A stretch of DNA of 64,000 bases from JAHZMA01 sp965205905 (GTDB lineage Bacteria; Pseudomonadota; Alphaproteobacteria; JABAAW01; JAHZMA01): contig CBDBHZ010000012.1 in NCBI GenBank assembly GCA_965205905.1, positions 434,001 to 498,000 of the forward strand. The letters are read 5' to 3'. The number at the start of each line of letters is the position of its first letter. The stretch's first letter is position 1. This document shows positions 17,679 to 26,063 of the stretch, one piece after another. The position numbers and the translations under genes are program-made. A model generated the notes under the pieces. That model saw nothing but the letters and a program-made list of their open reading frames with translations. It was not told where the DNA came from and searched no databases.

Positions 17679-18707
17679 TCACTTATTTTGGCGCTTCTTT
17701 TCAATCGCACGCCATTTTGTCACATTTTGATTATGCCCCGCTAAAGTTTCAGCAAAAGCATGACCGCCTGTGCCATCAGCCACGAAAAAATAATCTTTGG
17801 TACTGATAGGGTTGAGCACCGCACGGATTGCCGCTTCGCCCGGGTTGGCGATAGCAGTCGGTGGCAAGCCACGATACAAATATGTGTTAAATTCGTGACG
17901 GCGACGCAAATCAGAACGCCGAATCGGGCGATTCATAAAGCCTAGCTTTTTGCTTTCCCAGTAAATCAGGGTTGGGTCGGTTTGCAAGGGCCAATCATTC
18001 CGCAACCGATTATAAAACACCGCCGCGATATGCTCACGCTCCGAAGACACACCCGTTTCGCGCTCCACCAATGACGCCAATATAATCGCCTCTGCTTTAC
18101 TCTTCAAAACGGCTTTAGGGCTTCTTTGTTGCCATAATTCTTCCAATTTTTTATCCATCGCCTCTGCCATCACCCGAATCATTTGGTTACGCGGTATGCC
18201 ACGATGAAACAGATAAGTTTGCGGTAACAAGCTGCCCTCTTGCGGATTGAGAGTAATCTTGCCTGATAGATACTCATTATCGTTCAATAACTGCAAAGCG
18301 TGCTTCACCGTATGCCCTTCCACAAGTGTGAATTGCCGTAACAATACCTTACCCGCACGCATTTGTTGGATAATTTGCCAAATCGTATCGCCCGCATTAA
18401 GCCGATATTCGCCCGCCTTTAATTTTCCATCAGTCAGCATCAGCGCAATCCGAAATAGATGCCGATTCGATATCACATTATTTTTTTGTAAATTGCTGGC
18501 AACCCGAACCCCCGAACTGCCAATAGCAACCACCACATCATGTTCCTGTGTTAAAATGCTATCGGTAAAAATCGCCCAAAATAACAATGATGATAACAAT
18601 GCCGAACAGGCAAATGCGACACCGCCAGCAACAATGATACGCAGGCGATAGCAATGCAGTAACTTTATTATTTGAGTTAATTTATGTTTGTAATTTATTG
18701 AAAACAC
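17679..18707 (-). CDS. mltG: endolytic murein transglycosylase MltG (YceG-like)
   Basis: 342-residue inner-membrane enzyme that cuts nascent glycan strands and may terminate glycan polymerisation. One membrane helix (about residues 25-50) is followed by a LysM-like region (AGDTIWQIIQQM) and the YceG catalytic domain with the expected glutamate in ILASLVERETG, plus QTDPTLIYW, NTYLYRGLPPTAIANPG and FVADGTGGHAFAETL. The start is GTG, one base after the fabF stop. Its position at the end of the fab cluster is conserved in many Proteobacteria. Confidence 0.94.
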   Translation of the reverse strand: MFSINYKHKLTQIIKLLHCYRLRIIVAGGVAFACSALLSSLLFWAIFTDSILTQEHDVVVAIGSSGVRVASNLQKNNVISNRHLFRIALMLTDGKLKAGEYRLNAGDTIWQIIQQMRAGKVLLRQFTLVEGHTVKHALQLLNDNEYLSGKITLNPQEGSLLPQTYLFHRGIPRNQMIRVMAEAMDKKLEELWQQRSPKAVLKSKAEAIILASLVERETGVSSEREHIAAVFYNRLRNDWPLQTDPTLIYWESKKLGFMNRPIRRSDLRRRHEFNTYLYRGLPPTAIANPGEAAIRAVLNPISTKDYFFVADGTGGHAFAETLAGHNQNVTKWRAIEKKRQNK

Positions 18708-19970
18708 TTAAGAATAAGACTGGAAAATAATACTGGCATTGGTGCCACCAAATCCGAATGAATTGCTGAGAGCAACATCAATTTTCTTCTCTTTTGCCTT
18801 CAATGGCACAAGGTCAATATTGGTTTCAGCTGATGGGTTATGCAAATTCAAAGTTGGCGGACAGATACCATCTTCCATCGCTTTGAGGGCAAAAATCGCC
18901 TCTACCGCACCTGCCGCCCCAAGCAAATGCCCGATAGCAGATTTTGTAGAAGACATCATCACATTCTTACCATGCGCGCCTAACAGCCGTTCCACCGCTT
19001 TTAATTCAATATCATCACCCACTGGCGTTGACGTGCCATGAGCATTGACATAATCAATATCTTCAATTTCAATTTTAGCATGGCGCATCGCATTTTTCAT
19101 TGCCCGAAAACCGCCATTGCCATCGGGGGCGGGGGAAGTGATATGGTTGGCATCGCCCGAAAGCCCATAGCCAATCAATTCACCATAAATTTTAGCACCA
19201 CGCGCTTTGGCATGTTCCAATTCTTCCAGAATCACAATGCCTGCACCATCGCCCATCACAAAGCCATCTCTATCCTTATCCCAAGGGCGAGACGCTTCTT
19301 GCGGACGGTCATTATAATTGATTGTTAGTGCGCGCGATGCACAAAATCCTGCAATGCCAATTGGGCTAATCGCAGCCTCTGCACCGCCTGCCACCATCAC
19401 ATCAGCATCATCAAACTGAATCAACCGTGCCGCATCGCCAATCGCGTGAGTGCCAGTAGCGCAAGCCGTTACCACCGAGTGATTCGGGCCACGCAAGCCA
19501 TGCTTAATAGAAATATGCCCTGATGCCAAATTAATCAATGCTGACGGGATAAAAAACGGACTGAGCCGAGACGCGCCCTTATTATCAAGCACATTAGAAC
19601 CTTCATAAACGGTGGTTAAACCGCCAATGCCAGAACCGACTAACACGCCTGTTCTATCACGTTGTTCATCATTTTGTGGCTGATAGCCAGAATCGGCAAG
19701 TGCCAAATCGGCAGCGACTGATGCGTACACAATGAATTGATTATTTTTGCGACGCTCTTTTGCCTCGCTCCAATCATCGGGGGTGTAAAGCCCATCAGCG
19801 GTGGCACCTTCAGGCACCATACCACCAATTTTTGCTTTTAAATCATCGGTAGGAAAAGCTTTAATGGTATCAATACCACTTTTGCCATCAATGATTCTTT
19901 GCCAAACATGAGGCACACCCACGCCTAACGGGCAGATAATACCCATGCCTGTTACAACCACTCTACGCAT
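18708..19970 (-). CDS. fabF: 3-oxoacyl-[ACP] synthase II
   Basis: 420-residue condensing enzyme of type II fatty-acid elongation. The Cys-His-His triad is visible: VTACATGTHA (Cys near 165), HGTSTPVGD and SAIGHLLGAAGAVEA. The C-terminal signature SNSFGFGGTNASIIF is intact. Two tandem ATG codons begin the frame; 19970 gives MRRVVVTGMG and better spacing from AAGTGAG. It is followed directly by mltG and preceded by acpP. Confidence 0.97.
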   Translation of the reverse strand: MRRVVVTGMGIICPLGVGVPHVWQRIIDGKSGIDTIKAFPTDDLKAKIGGMVPEGATADGLYTPDDWSEAKERRKNNQFIVYASVAADLALADSGYQPQNDEQRDRTGVLVGSGIGGLTTVYEGSNVLDNKGASRLSPFFIPSALINLASGHISIKHGLRGPNHSVVTACATGTHAIGDAARLIQFDDADVMVAGGAEAAISPIGIAGFCASRALTINYNDRPQEASRPWDKDRDGFVMGDGAGIVILEELEHAKARGAKIYGELIGYGLSGDANHITSPAPDGNGGFRAMKNAMRHAKIEIEDIDYVNAHGTSTPVGDDIELKAVERLLGAHGKNVMMSSTKSAIGHLLGAAGAVEAIFALKAMEDGICPPTLNLHNPSAETNIDLVPLKAKEKKIDVALSNSFGFGGTNASIIFQSYS

Positions 19971-20016
19971 CATTAACTCACTTAAATCAGATGAATCAGT
20001 CGTGAAACACGCTTAA

Positions 20017-20253
20017 TTATTTATTGCTATCTGTAATAAATGTAATTGCGTCTTGAATGGTCAAGATTTTTTCAGCCGCATCGTCAGGAATTTCACAGCT
20101 AAACTCTTCTTCAAAAGCCATCACAAGTTCAACAGTATCAAGACTGTCCGCGCCCAAATCATCAATGAAACTCGCTTCATTGGTAACCCGTGCTTCATCA
20201 ACAGCAAGATGCTCTATCACGATTTTTTTTACTTTTTGTTCAACATCACTCAT
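20017..20253 (-). CDS. acpP: acyl carrier protein
   Basis: 78-residue acidic carrier for growing acyl chains. The phosphopantetheine attachment serine lies in LGADSLDTVEL (Ser near 37). The start MSDVEQKV is chosen because AAGGAG lies about 6 bases upstream and the length is then exactly family-typical; an in-frame ATG 24 codons upstream has no usable site. It has its own promoter in the gap after fabG. Confidence 0.98.
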   Translation of the reverse strand: MSDVEQKVKKIVIEHLAVDEARVTNEASFIDDLGADSLDTVELVMAFEEEFSCEIPDDAAEKILTIQDAITFITDSNK

Positions 20254-20288
20254 TGTCTTCTCCTTCAATAATGTGTTTTTTTGTATCA

Positions 20289-20305
20289 GCGACAACAAAC
20301 GTCGC
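20289..20305 (-). other. small hairpin in acpP leader
   Basis: Inverted arms GCGAC/GTCGC with a 7-base loop lie 36-52 bases upstream of the acpP ATG, inside its predicted 5' leader. No T-run follows on the minus strand. It could affect mRNA stability or translation of this normally abundant protein; there is no direct evidence. Confidence 0.35.
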
Positions 20306-20339
20306 CTCACAATCTCTTTACTCATTTCCTAAAAACGAA

Positions 20340-20368
20340 TTGATACACATAATCGCAAATAAAATCAA
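20340..20368 (-). promoter_or_regulatory. candidate acpP promoter
   Basis: Minus-strand TTGATT (20363-20368), a 17-base spacer and TATCAA (20340-20345) match the housekeeping sigma pattern at 4 of 6 positions in each box. The predicted start near 20333 gives a leader of about 80 bases. The 188-base fabG-acpP gap, unusually large for this cluster, supports a separate promoter. Confidence 0.5.
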
Positions 20369-20441
20369 GATATTTTAATTTTCTCTTATCGCAACCCGTC
20401 TTTTTCAACAATTTATTGCATAAAATCACGCTATCACGCTT

Positions 20442-21185
20442 TTACGCCATCAACATGCCACCATTAACATGCAATGTCTGCCCTGTCATATATTTGCTTT
20501 CACTGCTTGCCAGATACACAGATGCGGCGGCAATATCCTCAGCCTCGCCAATTGCGCCTAATGGAATCGCGCTTAAAATCCCCTCTTTTTGAGCATCATT
20601 CAACTTATCCGTCATTTCAGTCCTGATAAAACCCGGCGCAACGCAATTCACCGTGATATTCCTTGAGGCAAGCTCTTGCGCCAATGATTTGCTAAAGCCT
20701 AGCAACCCCGCTTTGGCAGAACAATAATTCGCTTGCCCCGGATTGCCTGCACTGCCAACAACCGAGCCGATATTGATAATCCGCCCATATCGCTTTTTCA
20801 TCATGTTTTTAATGAAGCTTTGGGTGAGCAAGAAAATCGCCTTCAGATTGATATTCATTACCTCGTCCCATTCTTCTTCTTTCATCCGCATAAACAGATT
20901 ATCACGCGTGATGCCTGCATTATTGACCAAAATATCAACGCCAGCATCGTTAAATTGCGTCCCACATTGCTTTGCAAAATCCGCTATTTGCGCGGTATCC
21001 GATACATCAAGAGGCACATAACAACTACGTTCTCCCAATTTTGACTGCAAGCTCCTCAATTTTTCTTCACGCCTGCCTGAAAGAATCACATTGCCACCAT
21101 GTTCGTGAATCGCCATTGCAATCGCCTCGCCAATGCCACCTGTTGCCCCTGTTACCAGAGCGGTTTTCCCTGTTAAATCAAACAT
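20442..21185 (-). CDS. fabG: 3-oxoacyl-[ACP] reductase
   Basis: 247-residue short-chain dehydrogenase/reductase using NADPH to reduce 3-oxoacyl-ACP. Cofactor motif TGATGGIGEA near residue 14, NNAGITRDN with the structural Asn, the catalytic Ser (GSVVGSAGNPGQ) and the YxxxK pair in NYCSAKAG, and VAPGFIRTEMTD. TAAGGAG precedes the ATG. Twelve bases separate it from fabD. Confidence 0.97.
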   Translation of the reverse strand: MFDLTGKTALVTGATGGIGEAIAMAIHEHGGNVILSGRREEKLRSLQSKLGERSCYVPLDVSDTAQIADFAKQCGTQFNDAGVDILVNNAGITRDNLFMRMKEEEWDEVMNINLKAIFLLTQSFIKNMMKKRYGRIINIGSVVGSAGNPGQANYCSAKAGLLGFSKSLAQELASRNITVNCVAPGFIRTEMTDKLNDAQKEGILSAIPLGAIGEAEDIAAASVYLASSESKYMTGQTLHVNGGMLMA

Positions 21186-21197
21186 AAAAACTCCTTA

Positions 21198-22148
21198 TCA
21201 TTGATTTTCTTTAATAAATGTTTCAATCTGTGCCATATCAGCACCTAAATTTATCTGTGTGCTATCGCTCGCAATCCGTTTCACCAAACCACACAACACT
21301 TTACCCGTGCCGATTTCAACAAAGGTCTGATGGTTCGCGCTTAATTTTTCAATGGTTTCGCGAAACCGTACGCGTCCGCATAATTGCTGAATCAGCGCAT
21401 CTTGAATCACCTTGCTATCATCAGAACTTTCAGTAGAGATATTGGCATAGACGGGTAATTTACCTGCCGAAAATGTTACATCAGCAAACGCTTCCGCCAT
21501 TTGTTCTGCCGCAGGTTGCATAAGCTTGCAATGTGATGGCACCGATACTGGCAGAGGCAATGCCCGTTTTGCGCCAGCATCTTTACATAATGCCATTGCG
21601 CGTTCAACCGCTTGCTTATGTCCGCTAATCACCACTTGTTCAGCAGAATTATCATTGGCAAGGGTGCAAAAGTCATCATCCGATTCTGTCGCCTGTTGGG
21701 TGATTTGCGTTACCTTATCCGCGCCAAGCCCGATAATTGCCGCCATCGCGCCGATACCTTGTGGCACTGCCTGTTGCATCGCCTGTCCACGTAAGCGCAA
21801 TAATCTTGCGGCTGTGGCAACATCAATCACGCCCGCAGCTGTTAATGCCGAATATTCACCTAATGAATGCCCCACAAGCCCGCTTGCTAATCTTTCAATC
21901 GGAACACCAAATTCTTGCTCAATCACGCGGATAACCGCCATAGAATGCGCCATTAGCGAGGCTTGCGTATTTTCGGAAATGCCAAGCGTTTCAGCTGGCC
22001 CTTCAAACATGATGGTGCTTAATTTTTGGCTAAGCGCATCATCAATCTCATCAAAAAGCGTGGCGGCTATTTTGCTTTGTTGCTTTAATGCAAGCCCCAT
22101 CCCCACGATTTGCGAGCCTTGACCGGGAAACATAAAAATTTTTGACAT
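21198..22148 (-). CDS. fabD: malonyl-CoA:ACP transacylase
   Basis: 316-residue enzyme loading malonyl groups onto ACP. The start at MSKIFMFPGQGSQ is supported by AAGGAG 6 bases upstream. The nucleophile lies in GHSLGEYSALTAAG; the conserved Arg/His environment follows in QAMQQAVPQGIGAMAAIIG and PVSVPSHCKLM. First gene of fabD-fabG-acpP-fabF-mltG and divergent from trmFO. Confidence 0.97.
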   Translation of the reverse strand: MSKIFMFPGQGSQIVGMGLALKQQSKIAATLFDEIDDALSQKLSTIMFEGPAETLGISENTQASLMAHSMAVIRVIEQEFGVPIERLASGLVGHSLGEYSALTAAGVIDVATAARLLRLRGQAMQQAVPQGIGAMAAIIGLGADKVTQITQQATESDDDFCTLANDNSAEQVVISGHKQAVERAMALCKDAGAKRALPLPVSVPSHCKLMQPAAEQMAEAFADVTFSAGKLPVYANISTESSDDSKVIQDALIQQLCGRVRFRETIEKLSANHQTFVEIGTGKVLCGLVKRIASDSTQINLGADMAQIETFIKENQ

Positions 22149-22218
22149 ATCATTCTCCTTGTTCAGCAAAAGATAAGTTTTTACCCGTTCAGAATCAACC
22201 CCTAAAATGATATGTGAT

Positions 22219-22247
22219 TTGACAGAGATGCAAAAAACCGCTACTTA
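22219..22247 (+). promoter_or_regulatory. candidate trmFO promoter giving a leaderless mRNA
   Basis: A perfect -35 TTGACA (22219-22224) is followed 17 bases later by a poor -10 TACTTA (22242-22247). A start point 7 bases downstream falls on the trmFO ATG at 22254, which has no Shine-Dalgarno before it. Leaderless transcription is therefore possible. The weak -10 keeps confidence low. Confidence 0.3.
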
Positions 22248-22253
22248 TCGTGT

Positions 22254-23624
22254 ATGAATCATCAAAAAGAATCGGTTGTTACAATTATCGGTGGCGGGCT
22301 TGCGGGCTGTGAAGCCGCCTATCAGCTTGCGATACTTAATGTCAAAGTGCATTTATACGAAATGCGCCCTGTGGTGAGCACCTTTGCCCACCAGACTGAT
22401 TTGCTAGCAGAGCTTGTATGCTCAAACTCTTTTCGTTCTGATGATGCGATGAGCAGTGCCGTTGGGCTGTTGCATTGGGAGTTACGGCAATTAAATTCGC
22501 TGATTATGCGCGCCGCTGATGCAAATCAAGTGCCTGCAGGCAGTGCGCTAGGGATTGAGCGCAACGGTTTTGCCGAAATGATAACGCAAACCATCAACGA
22601 ACATCCGAACATCACTTTGTTTCGTGAAGAAGTTACTGCCCTGCCTGATAAAAACACCCCTACCATCATTGCCACTGGACCGCTAACATCCTCTAAACTT
22701 ATGCAGGAAATTGAAAAATTAAGCGGCAAAAATAAATTGTCATTTTTTGATGCCATCGCGCCAATTATAAATGCTGAAAGCCTTGATACCGATATTATCT
22801 GGCGGCAATCACGCTATGATAAAGGCAGTGATTATCTTAACTGCCCAATGAATCAGGAGCAATATCTGGCATTTCACCAAGCCCTGCTAGATGCCGATTA
22901 TACCGAATTTAAAGAATGGGAAGGCACGCCCTATTTTGAAGGCTGTCTGCCGATTGAAGTGATGGCACAGCGCGGTGTTGATACTTTACGTTTTGGGCCA
23001 ATGAAGCCCGTGGGGCTAACCAATCCTAATTCTGAAAAACCGCCATATGCGGTGGTGCAGTTACGCCAAGAAAATAAATATGGCACATTATATAATATGG
23101 TTGGCTTCCAAACCAAAATGACTTATGGCGCGCAAAAGCAGGTGTTACGCATGATACCGGGCTTGCAAAATGCTGAATTTGCACGGTTAGGCGGTATCCA
23201 TCGCAATGGTTTTATTCATTCGCCAGAATTATTGAATAGCCGTTTACAGATGATTGATGCACCACATTTGCAATTTGCGGGGCAGATAACGGGCGTTGAG
23301 GGCTATGTGGAATCAACTGCAATGGGGTTGATGGCGGCACTTTATCATCATGCCACCATCAATGGCTCACCACTGCCCGATATACCACTCACCACCGCGC
23401 ATGGCGCGTTAATTGGCTATATTAGCGGACAAACCGCGCATGATAGCGGTAAGTTTCAGCCGATGAATTGCAATTATGGGCTGATGCCCCCTCCTGTTAT
23501 CGAATCGGTTGGCGAGGGAGGTGAGAAGCCCCAAAAAAAACCAAAGAAATTAAAGGGCATCGAGCGCAAGCAGGCAATGTCGCAACGGGCGATGAATGAT
23601 TTTGAAAACTGGCTGAACGGGTAA
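22254..23624 (+). CDS. trmFO: methylenetetrahydrofolate-tRNA-(uracil-5)-methyltransferase (FADH2-oxidising)
   Basis: 456-residue folate/FAD-dependent enzyme making 5-methyluridine at position 54 of tRNA. It has an N-terminal FAD dinucleotide fold (IIGGGLAGCEAAYQLA), YEMRPVVSTFAHQTD, LVCSNSFRSD, PYFEGCLPIEVMAQRG with the conserved cysteine, and ITGVEGYVESTAMGLMAA. The last 35 residues add a lysine-rich segment (KPKKLKGIERK). No Shine-Dalgarno is visible. It is divergent from fabD. Confidence 0.96.
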   Translation: MNHQKESVVTIIGGGLAGCEAAYQLAILNVKVHLYEMRPVVSTFAHQTDLLAELVCSNSFRSDDAMSSAVGLLHWELRQLNSLIMRAADANQVPAGSALGIERNGFAEMITQTINEHPNITLFREEVTALPDKNTPTIIATGPLTSSKLMQEIEKLSGKNKLSFFDAIAPIINAESLDTDIIWRQSRYDKGSDYLNCPMNQEQYLAFHQALLDADYTEFKEWEGTPYFEGCLPIEVMAQRGVDTLRFGPMKPVGLTNPNSEKPPYAVVQLRQENKYGTLYNMVGFQTKMTYGAQKQVLRMIPGLQNAEFARLGGIHRNGFIHSPELLNSRLQMIDAPHLQFAGQITGVEGYVESTAMGLMAALYHHATINGSPLPDIPLTTAHGALIGYISGQTAHDSGKFQPMNCNYGLMPPPVIESVGEGGEKPQKKPKKLKGIERKQAMSQRAMNDFENWLNG

Positions 23625-23652
23625 TTTAATAATGAGTAACCGATATTTGATA

Positions 23653-23681
23653 TTGACACTTTACCAAGATAGCGTCAAAAT
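23653..23681 (+). promoter_or_regulatory. candidate promoter of the PuuD-like gene
   Basis: A consensus TTGACA (23653-23658) with a 17-base spacer and CAAAAT (23676-23681, 4 of 6 matches). The start near 23688 would give a leader of about 60 bases, and AAGGAG lies 8 bases before the ATG at 23747. A TTATAA at 23695-23700 is an alternative -10 but lacks a -35. Confidence 0.4.
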
Positions 23682-23746
23682 AGGGGCGTTTTTGTTATAA
23701 AAACTTTAATGGTAAGAATTAAATATACAAATATTAAGGAGTTAAT

Positions 23747-24355
23747 ATGGCAGCAATTCTTTCAAATCTTAGAAATACAATCATTGCAAGTATCGTGTTG
23801 GTGGGCGCTTTAGCGGGTCTCAATTACGTTATTGGCGGTGTTGTATGGTCACAAGGCGATGGCATTCGCTTTACAGTGCGCTGGTTACATGTGCTTTCAG
23901 GCGTGATGTGGATTGGCTTATTATGGTATTTCAATTTCGTGCAAATCCCGAATATGGGTAAAATTGAAGATGGTCACAAGCCTGCTATCACCAAAGTGAT
24001 TGCCCCTGCGGCATTATTTTGGTTTCGCTGGGCAGCTTTGGCAACTCTAGCAACAGGCTTGTTGCTTGGTTTTGTTAATGGCTATTTGGTTGATGCGCTG
24101 ATACTTGGCGCCAGAACCGGTGCTGTTGGTCATGTTTCAATTGGTATTGGCATGTGGCTTGGCGTTATTATGGCGGTTAATGTATGGTTTGTTATTTGGC
24201 CGAATCAAAAAATCGCGCTCGGTCTTATCGAGAGCGATAAAGATAAAGCCAAAGCAGGACGTACAGCGATGTTATTCTCGCGTACAAATACCATGCTTTC
24301 ATTACCAATGCTTTACGCAATGGTATCAGCACAAGGTCTCTATGTTATTTCGTAA
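23747..24355 (+). CDS. PuuD-like (urate hydroxylase N-terminal domain type) membrane protein
   Basis: 202-residue integral membrane protein with about five helices (roughly residues 13-33, 47-68, 86-112, 126-152, 180-200). The motifs RWLHVLSGVMWIGLLWYFNF and VGHVSIGIGMW place conserved histidines in or next to helices, as in the N-terminal membrane domain of PuuD. Full-length PuuD has a C-terminal cytochrome c domain that is missing here. No purine genes are nearby. Family call is moderate and the substrate is unknown. It is monocistronic, with a strong AAGGAG and its own terminator. Confidence 0.65.
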   Translation: MAAILSNLRNTIIASIVLVGALAGLNYVIGGVVWSQGDGIRFTVRWLHVLSGVMWIGLLWYFNFVQIPNMGKIEDGHKPAITKVIAPAALFWFRWAALATLATGLLLGFVNGYLVDALILGARTGAVGHVSIGIGMWLGVIMAVNVWFVIWPNQKIALGLIESDKDKAKAGRTAMLFSRTNTMLSLPMLYAMVSAQGLYVIS

Positions 24356-24380
24356 TAACAGTTTGATTTAAGCAAAATTA

Positions 24381-24414
24381 AAAGCCCGTAAATTAAATTT
24401 TGCGGGCTTTTTTT
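24381..24414 (+). terminator. rho-independent terminator after the PuuD-like gene
   Basis: Arms AAAGCCCG (24381-24388) and CGGGCTTT (24403-24410) form an 8-pair stem with a 14-base loop, merging into a run of seven T (24408-24414). It lies 25 bases after the stop codon and also faces the end of the convergent argC. Confidence 0.9.
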
Positions 24415-24436
24415 ATGAGGCTGTTTATTGCAGATT

Positions 24437-25495
24437 TTACGGGAATATCGGTAGGTTTTGAAGCCCTGTGGTTTCAGGTAAATCAAACATCACATTAAAG
24501 TTTTGGATTGCCTGCCCCGATGCGCCTTTCACCAGATTATCAATCACCGATAATATCAGAACTCTACCCTCAATCGGGCTTGGATAAAGCGCGATTCGGC
24601 ACTGGTTACTGCCCAGCACATCAGCGGTTTTCGGCGCGCCCATTGCCTCAGGCATAATACTCACAAACGCATCATTTTTGTAATAATCTGTTAAATACTC
24701 ACGCATTTTCGCAACCGACATATCCGCATTGCTTTTGCAATGAATCGTAGAAAGAATTCCGCGCTTTGTTGGCACTAAATGTGGCACAAAATGAAACTGC
24801 ACTGATTGCTTACTATCCTTCACCACCCTATCAAATTGTTCCTGCATTTCAGCACTATGCCGATGCCCATCAAGCCCGTACGCGTTGAAACTTTCAGCTA
24901 TCTCGGCATAAAGCATTGCCTGTTTGGGCGCCCTGCCCGCACCTGATACTCCCGATTTCGAATCGATGATAATATCATTAATGCTAATAAAGCCCTCACG
25001 AATCAGTGGCACTAACGGTAATTGCACTGTTGTTGGGTAACAGCCGGGATTTGCGACCAATCTTGATGCTTTAATCGAATCGCGATTTAATTCGGTTACG
25101 CCATACACAGCATGTGGCTGAATCTGTTTGGCGTGGTGAATATCGCCATACCAACGTTGATATTCATCAACATCGCTTAGCCGAAAATCAGCTGATAAAT
25201 CAATGATTTTTAACGATTCATGGGTTTGATATAATTGTGCGATTACTTTTTGAGTCGTGCCATGTGGCAAGGCACAAAACACCGCTTGCACATCGGTAAA
25301 ATCAATCTCATCAATTTTTTGTAAAATCGGTAAATCAATACCATAAAGATGCGGAAACACATCCTGCATCTGCATTCCAGCCTTGCTTTCAGCCGAAATG
25401 GCTGTAATTTCTATGTTCGAGTGCAACAGCGCAAAACGCAATATTTCCGCGCCTGTGTAGCCGCTTGCCCCTAAAATGACTGTTTTTATTTTCAT
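24437..25495 (-). CDS. argC: N-acetyl-gamma-glutamyl-phosphate reductase
   Basis: 352-residue arginine-biosynthesis enzyme, third step, reducing N-acetylglutamyl phosphate with NADPH. N-terminal dinucleotide motif ILGASGYTGAEILR, catalytic cysteine in VANPGCYPTTVQLPL, SKSGVSGAGRAPK, and HRHSAEMQEQ. The ATG at 25495 is taken as start; an in-frame GTG three codons upstream is an alternative. It lies 10 bases after infC on the same strand, where rpmI and rplT are found in many bacteria. Confidence 0.96.
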   Translation of the reverse strand: MKIKTVILGASGYTGAEILRFALLHSNIEITAISAESKAGMQMQDVFPHLYGIDLPILQKIDEIDFTDVQAVFCALPHGTTQKVIAQLYQTHESLKIIDLSADFRLSDVDEYQRWYGDIHHAKQIQPHAVYGVTELNRDSIKASRLVANPGCYPTTVQLPLVPLIREGFISINDIIIDSKSGVSGAGRAPKQAMLYAEIAESFNAYGLDGHRHSAEMQEQFDRVVKDSKQSVQFHFVPHLVPTKRGILSTIHCKSNADMSVAKMREYLTDYYKNDAFVSIMPEAMGAPKTADVLGSNQCRIALYPSPIEGRVLILSVIDNLVKGASGQAIQNFNVMFDLPETTGLQNLPIFP

Positions 25496-25505
25496 TTTCA
25501 CCACA

Positions 25506-26039
25506 TTATTTATTGCTGAGTAACATCACCGCAATCTGCCGTTCTTCCATTTTTATCGGTGATTCTGTTTTGGCAAATTCTTCCGTATCTTGCACAAAGC
25601 GATTCACCAAATTTTCACCAAGCTCTTTATGACTCATCTCGCGTCCACGAAAGCGTAATGTGAGTTTTACCTTATGTCCCGCTTCGATAAATCTTTTTGC
25701 CGCCGATAATTTCACTTGATAATCATGGATTTCAATATTAGGGCGGACTTTAATTTCTTTAATCTGCACCGTTTTTTGCTTGCGCTTATTTTCTTGTTTC
25801 TTTTTTTGCTTTTCGTAGCGCAGCTTACCATAATTCATAATTTTAGCGACAGGCGGACTAACATTGCCTGCAATTTCCACCAAATCCAGCCCTTCATCTT
25901 CGGCCATATTCAGTGCTTCTCGGGTATCTATCACGCCTATATTTTCGCCCTCGTGATTGATGAGCCGCACTTGTGGCACATCGATAGCTTCATTGACGCG
26001 TGTTTCATCCTCGTGAGTTTTTTTAATATGTGTTACGAT
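25506..26039 (-). CDS. infC: translation initiation factor IF-3 with non-AUG start
   Basis: About 177 residues if started at ATC 26039. The first ATG/GTG/TTG-type codon in frame (GTG at 25979) would remove the conserved RVNEAIDVPQVRLI beginning that IF-3 proteins share. In-frame upstream codons include ATT 26045, ATC 26039 and ATT 26027, but no ATG, GTG or TTG. AAGGA (26048-26052) is 8 bases from the ATC, the best spacing. Non-AUG starts of infC are known (AUU in E. coli), where IF-3 represses its own synthesis. Downstream motifs DLVEIAGNVSPPVAKIMNYG and KLTLRFRGREMSH are typical. It follows thrS directly. Confidence 0.93.
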   Translation of the reverse strand: MVTHIKKTHEDETRVNEAIDVPQVRLINHEGENIGVIDTREALNMAEDEGLDLVEIAGNVSPPVAKIMNYGKLRYEKQKKKQENKRKQKTVQIKEIKVRPNIEIHDYQVKLSAAKRFIEAGHKVKLTLRFRGREMSHKELGENLVNRFVQDTEEFAKTESPIKMEERQIAVMLLSNK

Positions 26040-26063
26040 AGCAATATTCCTTATTCATTCATG

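Noticed and set aside
20254..20325. In-frame upstream extension of acpP starting at an ATG 24 codons earlier
   Set aside because: The extension is basic, unlike ACP, has no well-spaced ribosome-binding site, and AAGGAG fits the ATG at 20253 exactly.
21526..22122. Open frame of about 198 codons antisense to fabD
   Set aside because: It mirrors a strongly conserved gene, has no family features, and is rich in Ser/Pro/Cys typical of antisense translation.
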